The notes under the pieces were generated by a model. It saw only the letters and a program-made list of their open reading frames with translations. It was not told where the DNA came from and did not search any database. A DNA stretch of 64,000 nucleotides, taken from contig NZ_RZTZ01000003.1 of NCBI RefSeq assembly GCF_004005475.1, positions 372,001 through 436,000 of the forward strand, in the 5' to 3' direction. This DNA comes from Niallia taxi (GTDB taxonomy: Bacteria > Bacillota > Bacilli > Bacillales > Cytobacillaceae). The position numbers and the translations under genes are program-made. Below, piece after piece: positions 56,495 to 64,000 of this stretch (position 1 is the stretch's first letter; each line of letters begins with the position of its first letter).

Positions 56495-56538
56495 CAATTA
56501 CAATTTTGGGGTGGATTTTGTGTCCTTATTGGAGGGAG
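56493..56538. repeat. 46-bp direct repeat, left copy
   Basis: Exactly identical, same orientation, to 62797-62842; identity stops sharply on both sides. The right copy extends in frame with the decayed IS1182-type transposase. Confidence 0.92.
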
Positions 56539-56558
56539 ATGTTCGATATAGTAAACTA

Positions 56559-56565
56559 GTTCTTT
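56559..56565 (+). promoter_or_regulatory. single SinR-type box
   Basis: GTTCTTT, upstream of the precursor promoter; one of three such boxes in this 170-bp stretch. Confidence 0.45.
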
Positions 56566-56626
56566 ATCTTTAATGAAGAGCTTCATTTAAGATATCTGAT
56601 TAAATACAAATATTTTGTTAGATTAG

Positions 56627-56655
56627 TTGACAGTTATTATTGTATCTACTAGAAT
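56627..56655 (+). promoter_or_regulatory. sigma-A promoter of the RiPP-like precursor
   Basis: TTGACA, 17 bases, TAGAAT. The predicted start, near 56662, touches the SinR-type dyad. Confidence 0.8.
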
Positions 56656-56663
56656 AATGATAA

Positions 56664-56679
56664 GTTCTTTATAAAGAAC
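56664..56679. promoter_or_regulatory. SinR-type operator dyad at the precursor start site
   Basis: Perfect 16-bp palindrome GTTCTTTATAAAGAAC, that is GTTCTTT and its complement two bases apart. SinR is known to bind GTTCTYT and inverted pairs of it. A further GTTCTTT stands at 56716-56722. Position over the start site indicates repression. Confidence 0.7.
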
Positions 56680-56770
56680 ATTTTAGAGTTATAATAAGCA
56701 AAACCTTATAACTTTGTTCTTTAAATAGAATATAACGTATTTTCAGCATTCTAGTCGGAGGGGAAAAGAA

Positions 56771-56962
56771 ATGAAAAAACTGTGGGAAATTCCATTTTTA
56801 GAGCATTTAGATTTAGGATCAATCTTTGGTCATATGAAAGACAATTGGCATCATAATACTGGCCATGGACAGGATAAAGGTCATGGAAACGGGCATGATT
56901 GGTGGCATTGGGATGATGACGACTGCAATGACACTGACAACGATCCAATCTTAGACTCCTAA
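56771..56962 (+). CDS. RiPP-like precursor peptide with lasso-type leader and Gly/His/Asp-rich body
   Basis: 63 residues. The N-terminus MKKLWEIPFLEHLDL fits, position by position, the paeninodin-type lasso leader MKKxYxxPxLExLDV (Trp replaces Tyr at 5). The remainder is not a lasso core: residues 26-51 hold about eight His, six Gly and an Asp run (GHGQDKGHGNGHD, WWHWDDDDC), and no Thr-X-Gly cleavage site follows the leader. It ends in PILDS; the terminal Ser is like that phosphorylated by the kinase in paeninodin. CGGAGGGG precedes the ATG by seven bases. A terminator-like hairpin, then a kinase gene, follows. Confidence 0.8.
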   Translation: MKKLWEIPFLEHLDLGSIFGHMKDNWHHNTGHGQDKGHGNGHDWWHWDDDDCNDTDNDPILDS

Positions 56963-56977
56963 TTTTTAACTGCAAAT

Positions 56978-57012
56978 CAGCCCTTTTCTTTATTATAAGA
57001 AGGGCTGTTATT
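56978..57012 (+). terminator. attenuating hairpin between precursor and kinase
   Basis: Stem CAGCCCTTTTCTT/AAGAAGGGCTG then TTATTTTT. Read-through is needed for the kinase, so the precursor should be made in excess, as usual in such operons. Confidence 0.8.
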
Positions 57013-57036
57013 TTTCAATAAGAGAGGTTGATAAAC

Positions 57037-57972
57037 ATGAAAGAAACAGCAAATTATTATAAAGCATTTGGATTTACTATAAAAAGCAGCATCGCATTAC
57101 CAGAACTAAAAAGCATGCCCTCATCCTTAGACACTGTTGATATTGAAATTGAATTCGGCAACCTTACAGAAGCATGGAATTCTGTTTCAACCCCTTCTAA
57201 CCGATTCTTCGTATCCAAACAGCAAATCATGTTCCATTTAGCACATATCGCCATCTACAGCATAGAAAACGGCAATAAAATAATCGTATCACCAATGGAA
57301 GGAACAGAAGAATCACAGCTGCGCCTTTATATACTAGGATCTTGTATGGGCGCCATACTGATGCAGCGAAAGGTCTTCCCTCTCCATGGCAGTGCTATTG
57401 CTATTGACGGCAAAGCATACGCGATAGTCGGTCACTCAGGTGCAGGCAAATCAACACTAGCCTCTGCCTTTATCGAAGAAGGATATGACCTGTTAACAGA
57501 TGACATCATTCCATTAACCTTTTCCAAGGAGTCAGGCAAACCATCCGTAATACCGACATACCCACAGCAGAAACTGTGGCAGGAAAGCCTAGCACACTTT
57601 GGACACGATTCATCAAACTACAAGCCACTCATCAACAGAAAAACAAAATTCGCCGTACCAGTCACAAACCAATTTTCCGACAAACCACTCCCACTAGCAG
57701 GAATCTTTGAACTAGTAAAAACAAAGGAAGACCATATAACACTAATGCCAATTCAAAAGCTCGATCGACTGCAGACCATCTTTAACCATACATACCGCAA
57801 TAATTTTATTGACGATATGAACTTGAGAGAATGGCATTTTCAATCTGCGGTGAAGGTGATTAATCATGTGGATGTTTATCAGCTGCGGAGGCCTGGGTTG
57901 GGGTTTAGTGTTGGGGAGTTGGTTGATTTTGTTCTTGAAATCAATGATAATAATAAAGTACTTGTTATCTAA
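57037..57972 (+). CDS. HprK-like kinase of lasso/RiPP clusters
   Basis: 311 residues. An N-terminal domain of about 110 residues without clear motif is followed by an HPr-kinase-like P-loop domain: PLHGSAIAI, Walker A VGHSGAGKST and acidic LLTDDIIPL, then a variable C-terminal part. Proteins of this type in paeninodin-like clusters phosphorylate the C-terminal Ser of the precursor; here the adjacent precursor also ends in Ser. I chose the ATG at 57037 (GAGG eight bases before it). The gene for the true HPr kinase is normally next to lgt, not here, and this protein is much more divergent. Confidence 0.88.
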   Translation: MKETANYYKAFGFTIKSSIALPELKSMPSSLDTVDIEIEFGNLTEAWNSVSTPSNRFFVSKQQIMFHLAHIAIYSIENGNKIIVSPMEGTEESQLRLYILGSCMGAILMQRKVFPLHGSAIAIDGKAYAIVGHSGAGKSTLASAFIEEGYDLLTDDIIPLTFSKESGKPSVIPTYPQQKLWQESLAHFGHDSSNYKPLINRKTKFAVPVTNQFSDKPLPLAGIFELVKTKEDHITLMPIQKLDRLQTIFNHTYRNNFIDDMNLREWHFQSAVKVINHVDVYQLRRPGLGFSVGELVDFVLEINDNNKVLVI

Positions 57973-57993
57973 TTTTATCTATAATAAATGAAA

Positions 57994-58023
57994 ATTAAAA
58001 AAGGCAATATTGCCTTTTTTAAT
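57994..58023. terminator. bidirectional terminator between kinase and nucleotidyltransferase genes
   Basis: A perfect 30-bp palindrome centred at 58008/58009: ATTAAAAAAGGCAAT and its complement, T-run on either strand. The nucleotidyltransferase stop lies inside it. Confidence 0.9.
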
Positions 58024-59221
58024 TCTCATTTACCTTCAATATTTTCAATTTTCTTCCTGCAAATAAAAATGGCCGAAGCGGGAAATATAAAAAGTGCATT
58101 TTTTTAGGAAGTCTTAACACCTGAAAATCCTTGTATGATGGGTACGCCAGAACAAAAAAATACTTAATTCTTTGTATTAAATTTTTTTGAAGATCCCAAG
58201 TATAACTTCGAAGAAGAGGCTTTAGCACTTCTGGAAAGGGCTGATCAATATCACTACCTTGAATAAAAATAGTTGCCACATCTGCTAATTTATAAGATTT
58301 ATCAATTAATAAAGAAGATATTTCTTTATTGATAGGTGTATCTAATAACCTATTTGCTAAGATTAGTGATTGGCCAACTAAATGCTCATTTGAATACTGT
58401 TTTATTATTTGATTAATTCTTTCCCACTTTACCTCTTTTTGTATTATCCTATCAATATCTAATAACCACCTTAACCTGAACCATCCATGTCTTGCTCCAT
58501 GAGATATTAGATATAGGAGTAAATCTTCTTCTCCTAATATATTTATAGTTTGACCCATTATAGTGCTTATTTTTCTTCTTTTCCATAACAAATTAAAATC
58601 AGGTTCTTTATCTGGCTTATCATTTAATCTCCAATGAACTTCTATCGAAAATTTTGTTTTTGGATGAATATACAATGAATGATGAGTTCTCCACCTATCT
58701 TCATTTAAAATACTATCCTCTTCAATTTTTATATATCCATATTCACTCAAGATTTCATCTGTACCTTTTATATTATGAGAAGATATAAGGATATCTAAAT
58801 CTTTAGAAGTTCGTAAAGAAAAATCACCGTATAGATCACTCGCAAGAATAGGTCCTTTTAAAAATAATGCTTGTATATCGTTGGTTGTTAATAGCTTTCC
58901 TAATGCCTCCATTTCTGCTGTTAATTGCAACATAAAGAATACATTCTGTTGGTATCTTTTATTAAGGATATCAATCACACTATCTGGAATCCAATTCAAT
59001 TTCATCATATTTAACTTCCAATACACATATGGATATACTCGATGGTGTAATGCTAGTTGTATAAATGTCTTCCAGTTAATATTTCTATTTTCCCATCTTT
59101 CTAATTTTTCTTTAGTTGCATTATCCCGGATAATTGCTAGTAGTAACTTCAATTCTTCTGTTAATTGATAGGAAAAATTATTGTTTTTATATTTTACATT
59201 CACCATCTGCTTTTTCTTCAA
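58019..59221 (-). CDS. nucleotidyltransferase-fold protein of RiPP clusters
   Basis: 400 residues, cytosolic. The nucleotidyltransferase core is LFLKGPILASDLYGDFSLR then TSKDLDILI (GxxxxD and DxD metal residues, about residues 135-165). A helical domain of about 200 residues follows. This is the uncharacterised nucleotidyltransferase group (NTP_transf_5) often seen in lasso peptide clusters next to the HprK-like kinase. Convergent to the kinase and sharing its terminator. The start may be the TTG at 59221 or the ATG at 59206. Its promoter has a SinR-type dyad similar to that of the precursor. Substrate unknown. Confidence 0.82.
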   Translation of the reverse strand: MKKKQMVNVKYKNNNFSYQLTEELKLLLAIIRDNATKEKLERWENRNINWKTFIQLALHHRVYPYVYWKLNMMKLNWIPDSVIDILNKRYQQNVFFMLQLTAEMEALGKLLTTNDIQALFLKGPILASDLYGDFSLRTSKDLDILISSHNIKGTDEILSEYGYIKIEEDSILNEDRWRTHHSLYIHPKTKFSIEVHWRLNDKPDKEPDFNLLWKRRKISTIMGQTINILGEEDLLLYLISHGARHGWFRLRWLLDIDRIIQKEVKWERINQIIKQYSNEHLVGQSLILANRLLDTPINKEISSLLIDKSYKLADVATIFIQGSDIDQPFPEVLKPLLRSYTWDLQKNLIQRIKYFFVLAYPSYKDFQVLRLPKKMHFLYFPLRPFLFAGRKLKILKVNEN

Positions 59222-59312
59222 CCCCTTCGCTTTGAGTAAAAATTAGAATTCATAAGATAATATATTAACATTTTTAAAAAGTTTTTAATTTTTTTTTATA
59301 TCTATTATTAAT

Positions 59313-59358
59313 GTTCTCTATCAAGAACAATAGTACATTATTTAGCTCTTTTTATCAA
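59313..59358 (-). promoter_or_regulatory. sigma-A promoter with SinR-type operator for the nucleotidyltransferase
   Basis: On the minus strand TTGATA (59358-59353), 17 bases, TACTAT (59335-59330). The dyad GTTCTCTATCAAGAAC (59313-59328) starts one base later and covers the predicted start. It differs from the precursor dyad at two of 16 positions. Confidence 0.65.
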
Positions 59359-59386
59359 TAACTTTATTATAATAATTTAAATAAAT

Positions 59387-60262
59387 GAGGCTGGGACATA
59401 ACTAGTTTCTTATAAATGAAAAAAGTGAACTCGGGCAACCCTTTACAGCCATTAATGCTAGACCGATGTCATTTTCTACTTTCGATTTTCCACGAACAGA
59501 AAATCGTATGATACCTAAATTAGTTTTCAAAAATCCAAAAATAGGTTCCGCATCCACTTTTCGTTGACGATAGATAGAATCAGCTTTTTCTTCTGAAAGC
59601 TTCGCTCTTACATGCTCTTTTTGCTGTTCCATTTTTCATTGACCCTCAATTGACGGTTAGTGCTTTTTTTCCCTTTGTACAAGACATCCGAAATGGACAA
59701 TTCGTACAGTCCTCGCATTCATAAATCTTGAAGGTACGTATAAATCCTGTGGAATCTGTTCGAGTAGACGTGTACTTGAATGTTACTGCTTGTTGATTGG
59801 TACAAGTATAGGTGTCCCTTTTTTCATCGTACAACCAATTTCTTGTTTTAAATTGGTCCGTTTTATATTTTTTCTTCTCTTCCCTTACATAATGACCATA
59901 TGTTTCAGTGGAGTACGTCGGCACTTCGTTATTATGTCTTCATAGTTCTGTTCACTGCGCTAACCGGCATCTGCGACAATATATTCCGGTAATGTAAAGA
60001 AATGATCTTCTATTTGATTAAGAAATGAAGTTAGTGTTTTAGTATCCGTTGGATTAGAAAAAATGCCGTACGCAAGCATATATTGACCTTCGGACGCTAC
60101 TTGAAGATTATAACCAAGCTTTTATTGACCGTTTTTCATATAATCATCTTTCATACGCATGAAGGTCGCATCTTGGTCTGTTTTCGAGTAGCTATTACGA
60201 GTACCAAATATTTCAAAGTCCTTCTGATATTTTTTTTTCGCTCTATCCATTCCTTCACTTGT
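59387..60262 (-). pseudogene. decayed IS1182-type transposase, C-terminal part
   Basis: Read on the minus strand it gives typical IS1182 stretches: RNSYSKTDQDATFMRMK, YNLQVASEGQYMLAYG, ECEDCTNCPFRMSCTKG and ADSIYRQRKVDAEPIFGFLK. It contains at least three stop codons, at GQ*K, at ADAG*R and before MEQQKEH, plus frameshifts, so it cannot be active. Its outer end reads GAGGCTGGGACATAA at 59387. It is interrupted at 60262 by the IS21-type element and resumes at 62709. Confidence 0.88.
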
Positions 60263-60315
60263 TGTAACCGTCAACCCCATTTGAACACTTTTTGCTCATT
60301 AGCGCTGAACACTTT

Positions 60316-61071
60316 TTAATCTTTAAAAATCCTTTGTTGATTCTTCAGTCGATGACTTTCATTATTCATATGAATAACCTCGACACGATGCAATAATCGA
60401 TCCAATATTGCGGTCATCATTCCTTGATTTCCGACAATCTCTGTCCACTCTTCAGGACTTCTATTGGATGTCAAAATTAAAGAACTTTGCTCGTATAGTT
60501 GGTGGACTAATTGAAAGAAAAGGGTAGCTTCTCGTTGATCCATTGCCATATACATGATGTCATCAATTATAACCAGATCAGAAGCGCGCAAGCGCTTCAA
60601 CTGGATCTTAGATTTATTTACGTACTCCTCTGTCTTAAGTAACTGAATCAACTCACCCATTGTTATGAAATATACTTGAAATCCCTTATTGATTGCTTCA
60701 ATACCAAGTCCCACGGAAAGTAGCGTCTTGCCTGCACCTGGCGGTCCAAGTAGTATGAGATTATAGTTTTGTTCAAGCCACTCATATTCACGTAGCTGCT
60801 TTAATTGCCTTTCAGTAATTGCGTCTTGTTCCTCGACTCGGAACATATGAATCGGTCTATGGTAAGGGAATCGTGCCCAGTTCAATCGCTTTTCAATACT
60901 TTTCTCTTCTCGCTTTTTAAGTTCAAACGTGGTTAATTCTTCTAATAACTCGAGATAGGTCCAAGATTTCTGTTCCGCCTTGCGAAGGAGATCAGTGAGA
61001 CCATCTGCAGTTTCCACCATCCTTAACTGTCGAAAAGATTGCTGGATTTCCATGACACTTTTACTCACCAT
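60316..61071 (-). CDS. istB: IS21-family ATP-binding helper protein
   Basis: 251 residues, DnaA/DnaC-like AAA+ ATPase that assists transposition by the IstA protein. Walker A LLGPPGAGKTLLS, Walker B LVIIDDIMYMA, sensor-1 LILTSNRSPEEW. Its start overlaps the end of istA by 11 bases, the usual arrangement. Confidence 0.95.
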   Translation of the reverse strand: MVSKSVMEIQQSFRQLRMVETADGLTDLLRKAEQKSWTYLELLEELTTFELKKREEKSIEKRLNWARFPYHRPIHMFRVEEQDAITERQLKQLREYEWLEQNYNLILLGPPGAGKTLLSVGLGIEAINKGFQVYFITMGELIQLLKTEEYVNKSKIQLKRLRASDLVIIDDIMYMAMDQREATLFFQLVHQLYEQSSLILTSNRSPEEWTEIVGNQGMMTAILDRLLHRVEVIHMNNESHRLKNQQRIFKD

Positions 61072-62599
61072 ATTTTCCTCCCATCAATTGGAGGTATTGA
61101 TCCATTCCTCTAGTCTGAACATCTATATCTACTGGGATTTTGTCGCTCTCCTCTATGATTCTATGTTGCTGATCAAGTGATGTTTGCTTGAGAAATCCCA
61201 CGACATCACGAAAGCTATTGGCGCTGTACAGACCTTCATTTATACACTTCTCAAGCGCTAAGTGGACCCATTCCTTGTTTTCTTGAGCCACTTTTTTAAT
61301 CAGTGTGAATTGGTCTCGTCGATAACGTCCATAGTCTTTGCTGACTTTATCTATGTAGTTTGTCGCGTTATCATGGGCAAGAAGGGCGATCAGTTCTTGT
61401 CTTAATAAGTCGAGCGACTTGGACCGCTCACGAGAATGGTTCCTATTCTTGACTAGTCTCCCTTTATCTTGAGAGATAGAATGCTCCGCAATAATTTCTC
61501 CTGTGGAAGGGTCACAAATCTTCAGTACATAGTCAGCGATGTGTAAATGGACTATTGCTTGTCTAGTATATGTACCCACAGGTACAGAATATCGATTCGA
61601 TTTGAAGTGCACCGTATTGTCCTTACGGACATTCCTTGTTATAATTTCAGTATAGTTGCTTTCGTAAGAAAGCGGATTAGAGATCTTTCGCAAGTGTTGC
61701 TTTTCCAGGAGAAACACTTCGCAAGGTCTCTTTTTAGTTGTATTATGCACCTTGAAGTTTCCGGTTCTTTCAAGCCATTTTAGGCTACGGTTGTTCCAAT
61801 CTTCCAGTGTAGAATACACTCGGTTCTTGGCAAAGTTGTTCTTTATGTATTTTACGACATTCTCGACTTTCCCTTTAGATTCAGGGTCAGCCTTTCTACA
61901 TAGATACACTCGAAACTTTCTTTGCTGAATATATTTTTGGAATCCTTTAGTCAAGATTAGGTCTCCTGCATTCTCACTTACCGCAATCAAATTGTCCTGA
62001 TCATATACAACTTCTTCAGGGACACCACCATAATATTGAAAAGCTAGTTCATGACAGCGCATAGTGTCCTCGGTAGTGAAGGGTCTGTTGAGCCACCACA
62101 TATATTTATTCCGGGAATGTGCTAGTACGAACGCAATGAAATAGAGGCGTATTTCCTTACCATATATATCCTTTTGGACAGCTTGTCCCCAATCAACCTG
62201 CAGCTGTTTTCCTGGTGGTAGTTCATCGACAGACTCATATTCACGTGATTCTTCTTTCTTTTCAATTTGATACAGTTCTCTTACTTCATTTACATAGCGT
62301 CGCACTGTGCTTTCTCCGACTTTAATATTTGGAAACCTTTCCTGTAGCCAATCAAAAATCTGAGCTCCACTGAGGGAGGGATATTCCTTCAGCCAATTGA
62401 CAATCCAATCCCGATAGGGATCCAATATCTTTTTTCGTTCACCAATATCAAATTCATTTACAGCTTCTTCAAAAGTCATTTCCAAATATTTATACACAGT
62501 AGTTCGGGAAATCTTTAATCTTTTAGCAATTTGAGAAACTCTTAATCTTTGTTTAGTTAATTGGTGAATCTCTAAATATATCATTAACTTTTCCTCCAT
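61061..62599 (-). CDS. istA: IS21-family transposase
   Basis: 512 residues. N-terminal HTH (RVSQIAKRLKISRTTVYKYL), then a DDE integrase core with Asp in LQVDWGQAV, Asp in EVVYDQDN and Glu in ESKGKVENVVKYIKNNF. A C-terminal beta domain follows (SNRYSVPVGTYTRQ). All catalytic acids are present. AGGAGG precedes the ATG. Confidence 0.95.
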   Translation of the reverse strand: MEEKLMIYLEIHQLTKQRLRVSQIAKRLKISRTTVYKYLEMTFEEAVNEFDIGERKKILDPYRDWIVNWLKEYPSLSGAQIFDWLQERFPNIKVGESTVRRYVNEVRELYQIEKKEESREYESVDELPPGKQLQVDWGQAVQKDIYGKEIRLYFIAFVLAHSRNKYMWWLNRPFTTEDTMRCHELAFQYYGGVPEEVVYDQDNLIAVSENAGDLILTKGFQKYIQQRKFRVYLCRKADPESKGKVENVVKYIKNNFAKNRVYSTLEDWNNRSLKWLERTGNFKVHNTTKKRPCEVFLLEKQHLRKISNPLSYESNYTEIITRNVRKDNTVHFKSNRYSVPVGTYTRQAIVHLHIADYVLKICDPSTGEIIAEHSISQDKGRLVKNRNHSRERSKSLDLLRQELIALLAHDNATNYIDKVSKDYGRYRRDQFTLIKKVAQENKEWVHLALEKCINEGLYSANSFRDVVGFLKQTSLDQQHRIIEESDKIPVDIDVQTRGMDQYLQLMGGKYGE

Positions 62600-62708
62600 T
62601 TTGCTCCTCCTACAAACTGATAAACCCAGTTTACAGGAATGAATTTATTAGGCGAAAAGTGTTCATTGGAAGTGAGCAAAAACTGTTCACTTTATTTTAG
62701 CGGTTACA

Positions 62709-62842
62709 CTTGTCTTAGGAGTTGTTTCGGTGTTTTTCGTTCTTCACGCCACTGTTTGCGTTCGTTGGCATCACTGGACTTCTCCATTTTTTCTGTCACA
62801 ATTACAATTTTGGGGTGGATTTTGTGTCCTTATTGGAGGGAG
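62709..62842 (-). pseudogene. IS1182-type transposase remnant, upstream fragment
   Basis: Continues the relic across the IS21 insertion; reading the minus strand gives VTEKMEKSSDANERKQ and TPKQLLRQVKEW, joining to IERKK at the left side. Its N-terminal part is missing: the frame goes through the 46-bp repeat and then loses any resemblance. Confidence 0.75.
62797..62842. repeat. 46-bp direct repeat, right copy
   Basis: Identical to 56493-56538. It marks the right edge of the 6.3-kb segment with the RiPP-like genes and the nested insertion sequences. Confidence 0.92.
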
Positions 62843-62875
62843 GGCAAATACTATTTTAATTCTAATTCATGAAAA

Positions 62876-62902
62876 ACACCTCCACTTTATCCAGGGAGGT
62901 GC
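62876..62902 (-). terminator. terminator of the flippase gene
   Basis: Stem GCACCTCC/GGAGGTGT (minus strand), ten-base loop, then TTTTTC. Confidence 0.75.
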
Positions 62903-62953
62903 AATTATTCCATATTTATATTTAGAAAAAAATTTTACATTTAAATTTTGAAA

Positions 62954-64000
62954 TCACCACAAATATATTAAATAATATACCGCCAAAAATAGACTAGTTA
63001 AAATTATTATTGTTTTATATGGAAATCTTACAGATAGTATACGCTGAAACGAAATGCCTCTCAAAATCAGCATTAATAGAAATGCCGCTATAGTACCAAT
63101 CACAGGCGCAAATAAACCCAAATATTTTATTAAAGAAACATTTAATATTATATTTAGCAATGCTCCCCAAAGGGAGGTATAAAATGCCCCTTTAGTTTTC
63201 CCAGTAGAAAAGTAAAATGTACCATAAAAGCTACTTATACCTGAAAAAACAGCAGCTAAAGTTAACAAGGGAATATATATATTTGCCTCAGAAAAATCAT
63301 TTTTAATTATAAGTGGTGAAAATAAAGGTAGAAATATAGTAAATAGAATTAAGAATGAGTACTGTAAATATACATATATCATTAATTGTTTTTTATAAAC
63401 TATATTTGCAGCTTCATTCTTTGCTGTTTTTATTGCCTCATCTTGCCAAGCTAGATTATAAATGGCATTCACCATAAATATAAGAGCAGGCAACTTGTTT
63501 GCAATTGCATAAATTCCGTTGTGAGCACTCGATAGAAACTCAATAATTAAAAATCTATCAGAAACGTTCATAATCCACCAGCTAATTGTATTAGGTACAA
63601 GAGGAAGTGAGAAAATCAGTAGTTTTTTATAATGAACATTATTTAAAGAAAAATTTATTCTAAACGAATCTTTATTAATTATTTTCTTTTTAAATAGGAT
63701 TATTAACAAAAAAATTATCGCAATACTTAAACCTATTATTTGCCCTAAAAATAATCCAATCACTTTTTCTATACCTAACAGCTCTGGATATTTAACCAGG
63801 ATTAAAGTACTGGTCAAAATAAATAAAGCAGATATAAAGCCGCTAATAGCCATTAGCTTATTTTCTTCATAACCTCTGGCTATTCCATTATTAAGCGTAC
63901 TGAAGATTATATTTAGTATTACTATTACCAATGATAGACAAGCGAATTTAAATTCAAGTATAAAACAAATCCCTATAATAATTAATGCTAGGAATATTTG
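62954..64000 (-). CDS. oligosaccharide flippase (PST/MATE-like), 5' end outside window
   Basis: 348 residues seen; the frame is open to base 64000, so the N-terminal part is missing because of the edge. About ten hydrophobic segments. LIFSLPLVPNTISWWIMNVSDRF and GIYAIANKLP are typical of polysaccharide export flippases, different from the one at 36875. Very AT-rich. It suggests that another glycan cluster continues to the right. Confidence 0.88.
   Translation of the reverse strand, partial: QIFLALIIIGICFILEFKFACLSLVIVILNIIFSTLNNGIARGYEENKLMAISGFISALFILTSTLILVKYPELLGIEKVIGLFLGQIIGLSIAIIFLLIILFKKKIINKDSFRINFSLNNVHYKKLLIFSLPLVPNTISWWIMNVSDRFLIIEFLSSAHNGIYAIANKLPALIFMVNAIYNLAWQDEAIKTAKNEAANIVYKKQLMIYVYLQYSFLILFTIFLPLFSPLIIKNDFSEANIYIPLLTLAAVFSGISSFYGTFYFSTGKTKGAFYTSLWGALLNIILNVSLIKYLGLFAPVIGTIAAFLLMLILRGISFQRILSVRFPYKTIIILTSLFLAVYYLIYLW

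Larger units (their letters stand above)
60263..62708 (-). mobile_element. IS21-family insertion sequence, apparently complete
   Basis: 2446 bp. Outer inverted repeats TGTAACCG and CGGTTACA. Both ends share one plan: TGTAACCG, 11 bases, TGAACA(C/G)TTTTTGCTCA, 7 bases, TGAACACTTTT, the multiple end repeats usual for IS21. It is flanked by the 5-bp target duplication CTTGT (60258-60262 and 62709-62713). Both istA and istB frames are intact, so it may be active. Confidence 0.92.

Noticed and set aside
56771-56962. Ordinary lasso peptide precursor
   Set aside because: The leader fits, but there is no Thr-X before a Gly/Ala core start, no 15-25 residue core with an acidic residue at 7-9, and no cyclase or protease gene in the segment.
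57037-57972. Genuine HPr kinase/phosphorylase
   Set aside because: The P-loop fold is shared, but the long unrelated N-terminal part and position by a RiPP-like precursor differ from hprK, which normally precedes lgt.

Overview
The window is a low-GC chromosomal segment of a spore-forming Bacillaceae bacterium. The evidence is a GerA-family germinant receptor, an RsbQ/RsbP energy-stress pair, ComK, a SinI-like antirepressor, a Bce-type peptide-antibiotic resistance module, a guanine-class riboswitch and classic strong Shine-Dalgarno sequences. No rRNA, tRNA or CRISPR array was seen, and I do not assign a genus.

Layout. 0-2.3 kb: germination receptor genes, running off the left edge. 2.4-7.3 kb: a small membrane protein, UDP-glucose dehydrogenase with an unusual leader hairpin, a sigma-70-like factor, an M42 aminopeptidase and a NupC nucleoside transporter. 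8-10.2 kb: riboswitch-controlled xpt-pbuX. 10.3-15.4 kb: a 1.7-kiloresidue secreted glucosaminidase with ten PA14 domains. 15.7-20.2 kb: an ABC-2 exporter divergent from a two-component system. 20.5-26.5 kb: MFS exporter, rsbQ-rsbP, YvbH-like, YwbE and a soluble chemoreceptor. 26.6-31.4 kb: a complete BceRSAB-like module with an operator-like dyad, then a small charged protein. 31.4-34.7 kb: an orphan sporulation-type kinase and an amino acid permease. 35.5-40.5 kb: a four-gene glycan operon. 40.8-49.5 kb: a second small charged protein with the same promoter architecture, ComK, a secreted M30-type protease, and a class D sortase with its LPNTA substrate. 50.9 kb: an unlisted 42-residue SinI-like gene. 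51.2-56.4 kb: a fructose-family PTS operon with two class II aldolases and a PRD regulator.

The most interesting segment is 56.5-62.8 kb. It is bounded by an exact 46-bp direct repeat. It holds a 63-residue peptide whose N-terminus follows the leader pattern of paeninodin-type lasso precursors, but whose remainder is Gly/His/Asp-rich and does not look like a lasso core. Next to it are an HprK-like kinase and, convergently, a nucleotidyltransferase-fold protein. No lasso cyclase, B1 or B2 protease gene is visible. Both transcription units have sigma-A-like promoters with a GTTCTYT dyad at the predicted start site. That is the recognition sequence known for SinR, and a SinI-like gene lies 6 kb away. 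I infer a biofilm-linked peptide modification system. Right of it lies a decayed IS1182-type transposase gene interrupted by an IS21-type element with 5-bp target duplications.

Two full-length copies and one decayed copy of a roughly 355-bp intergenic repeat carry terminal inverted repeats matching the end of that IS1182-type relic, so they look like MITE-like derivatives.
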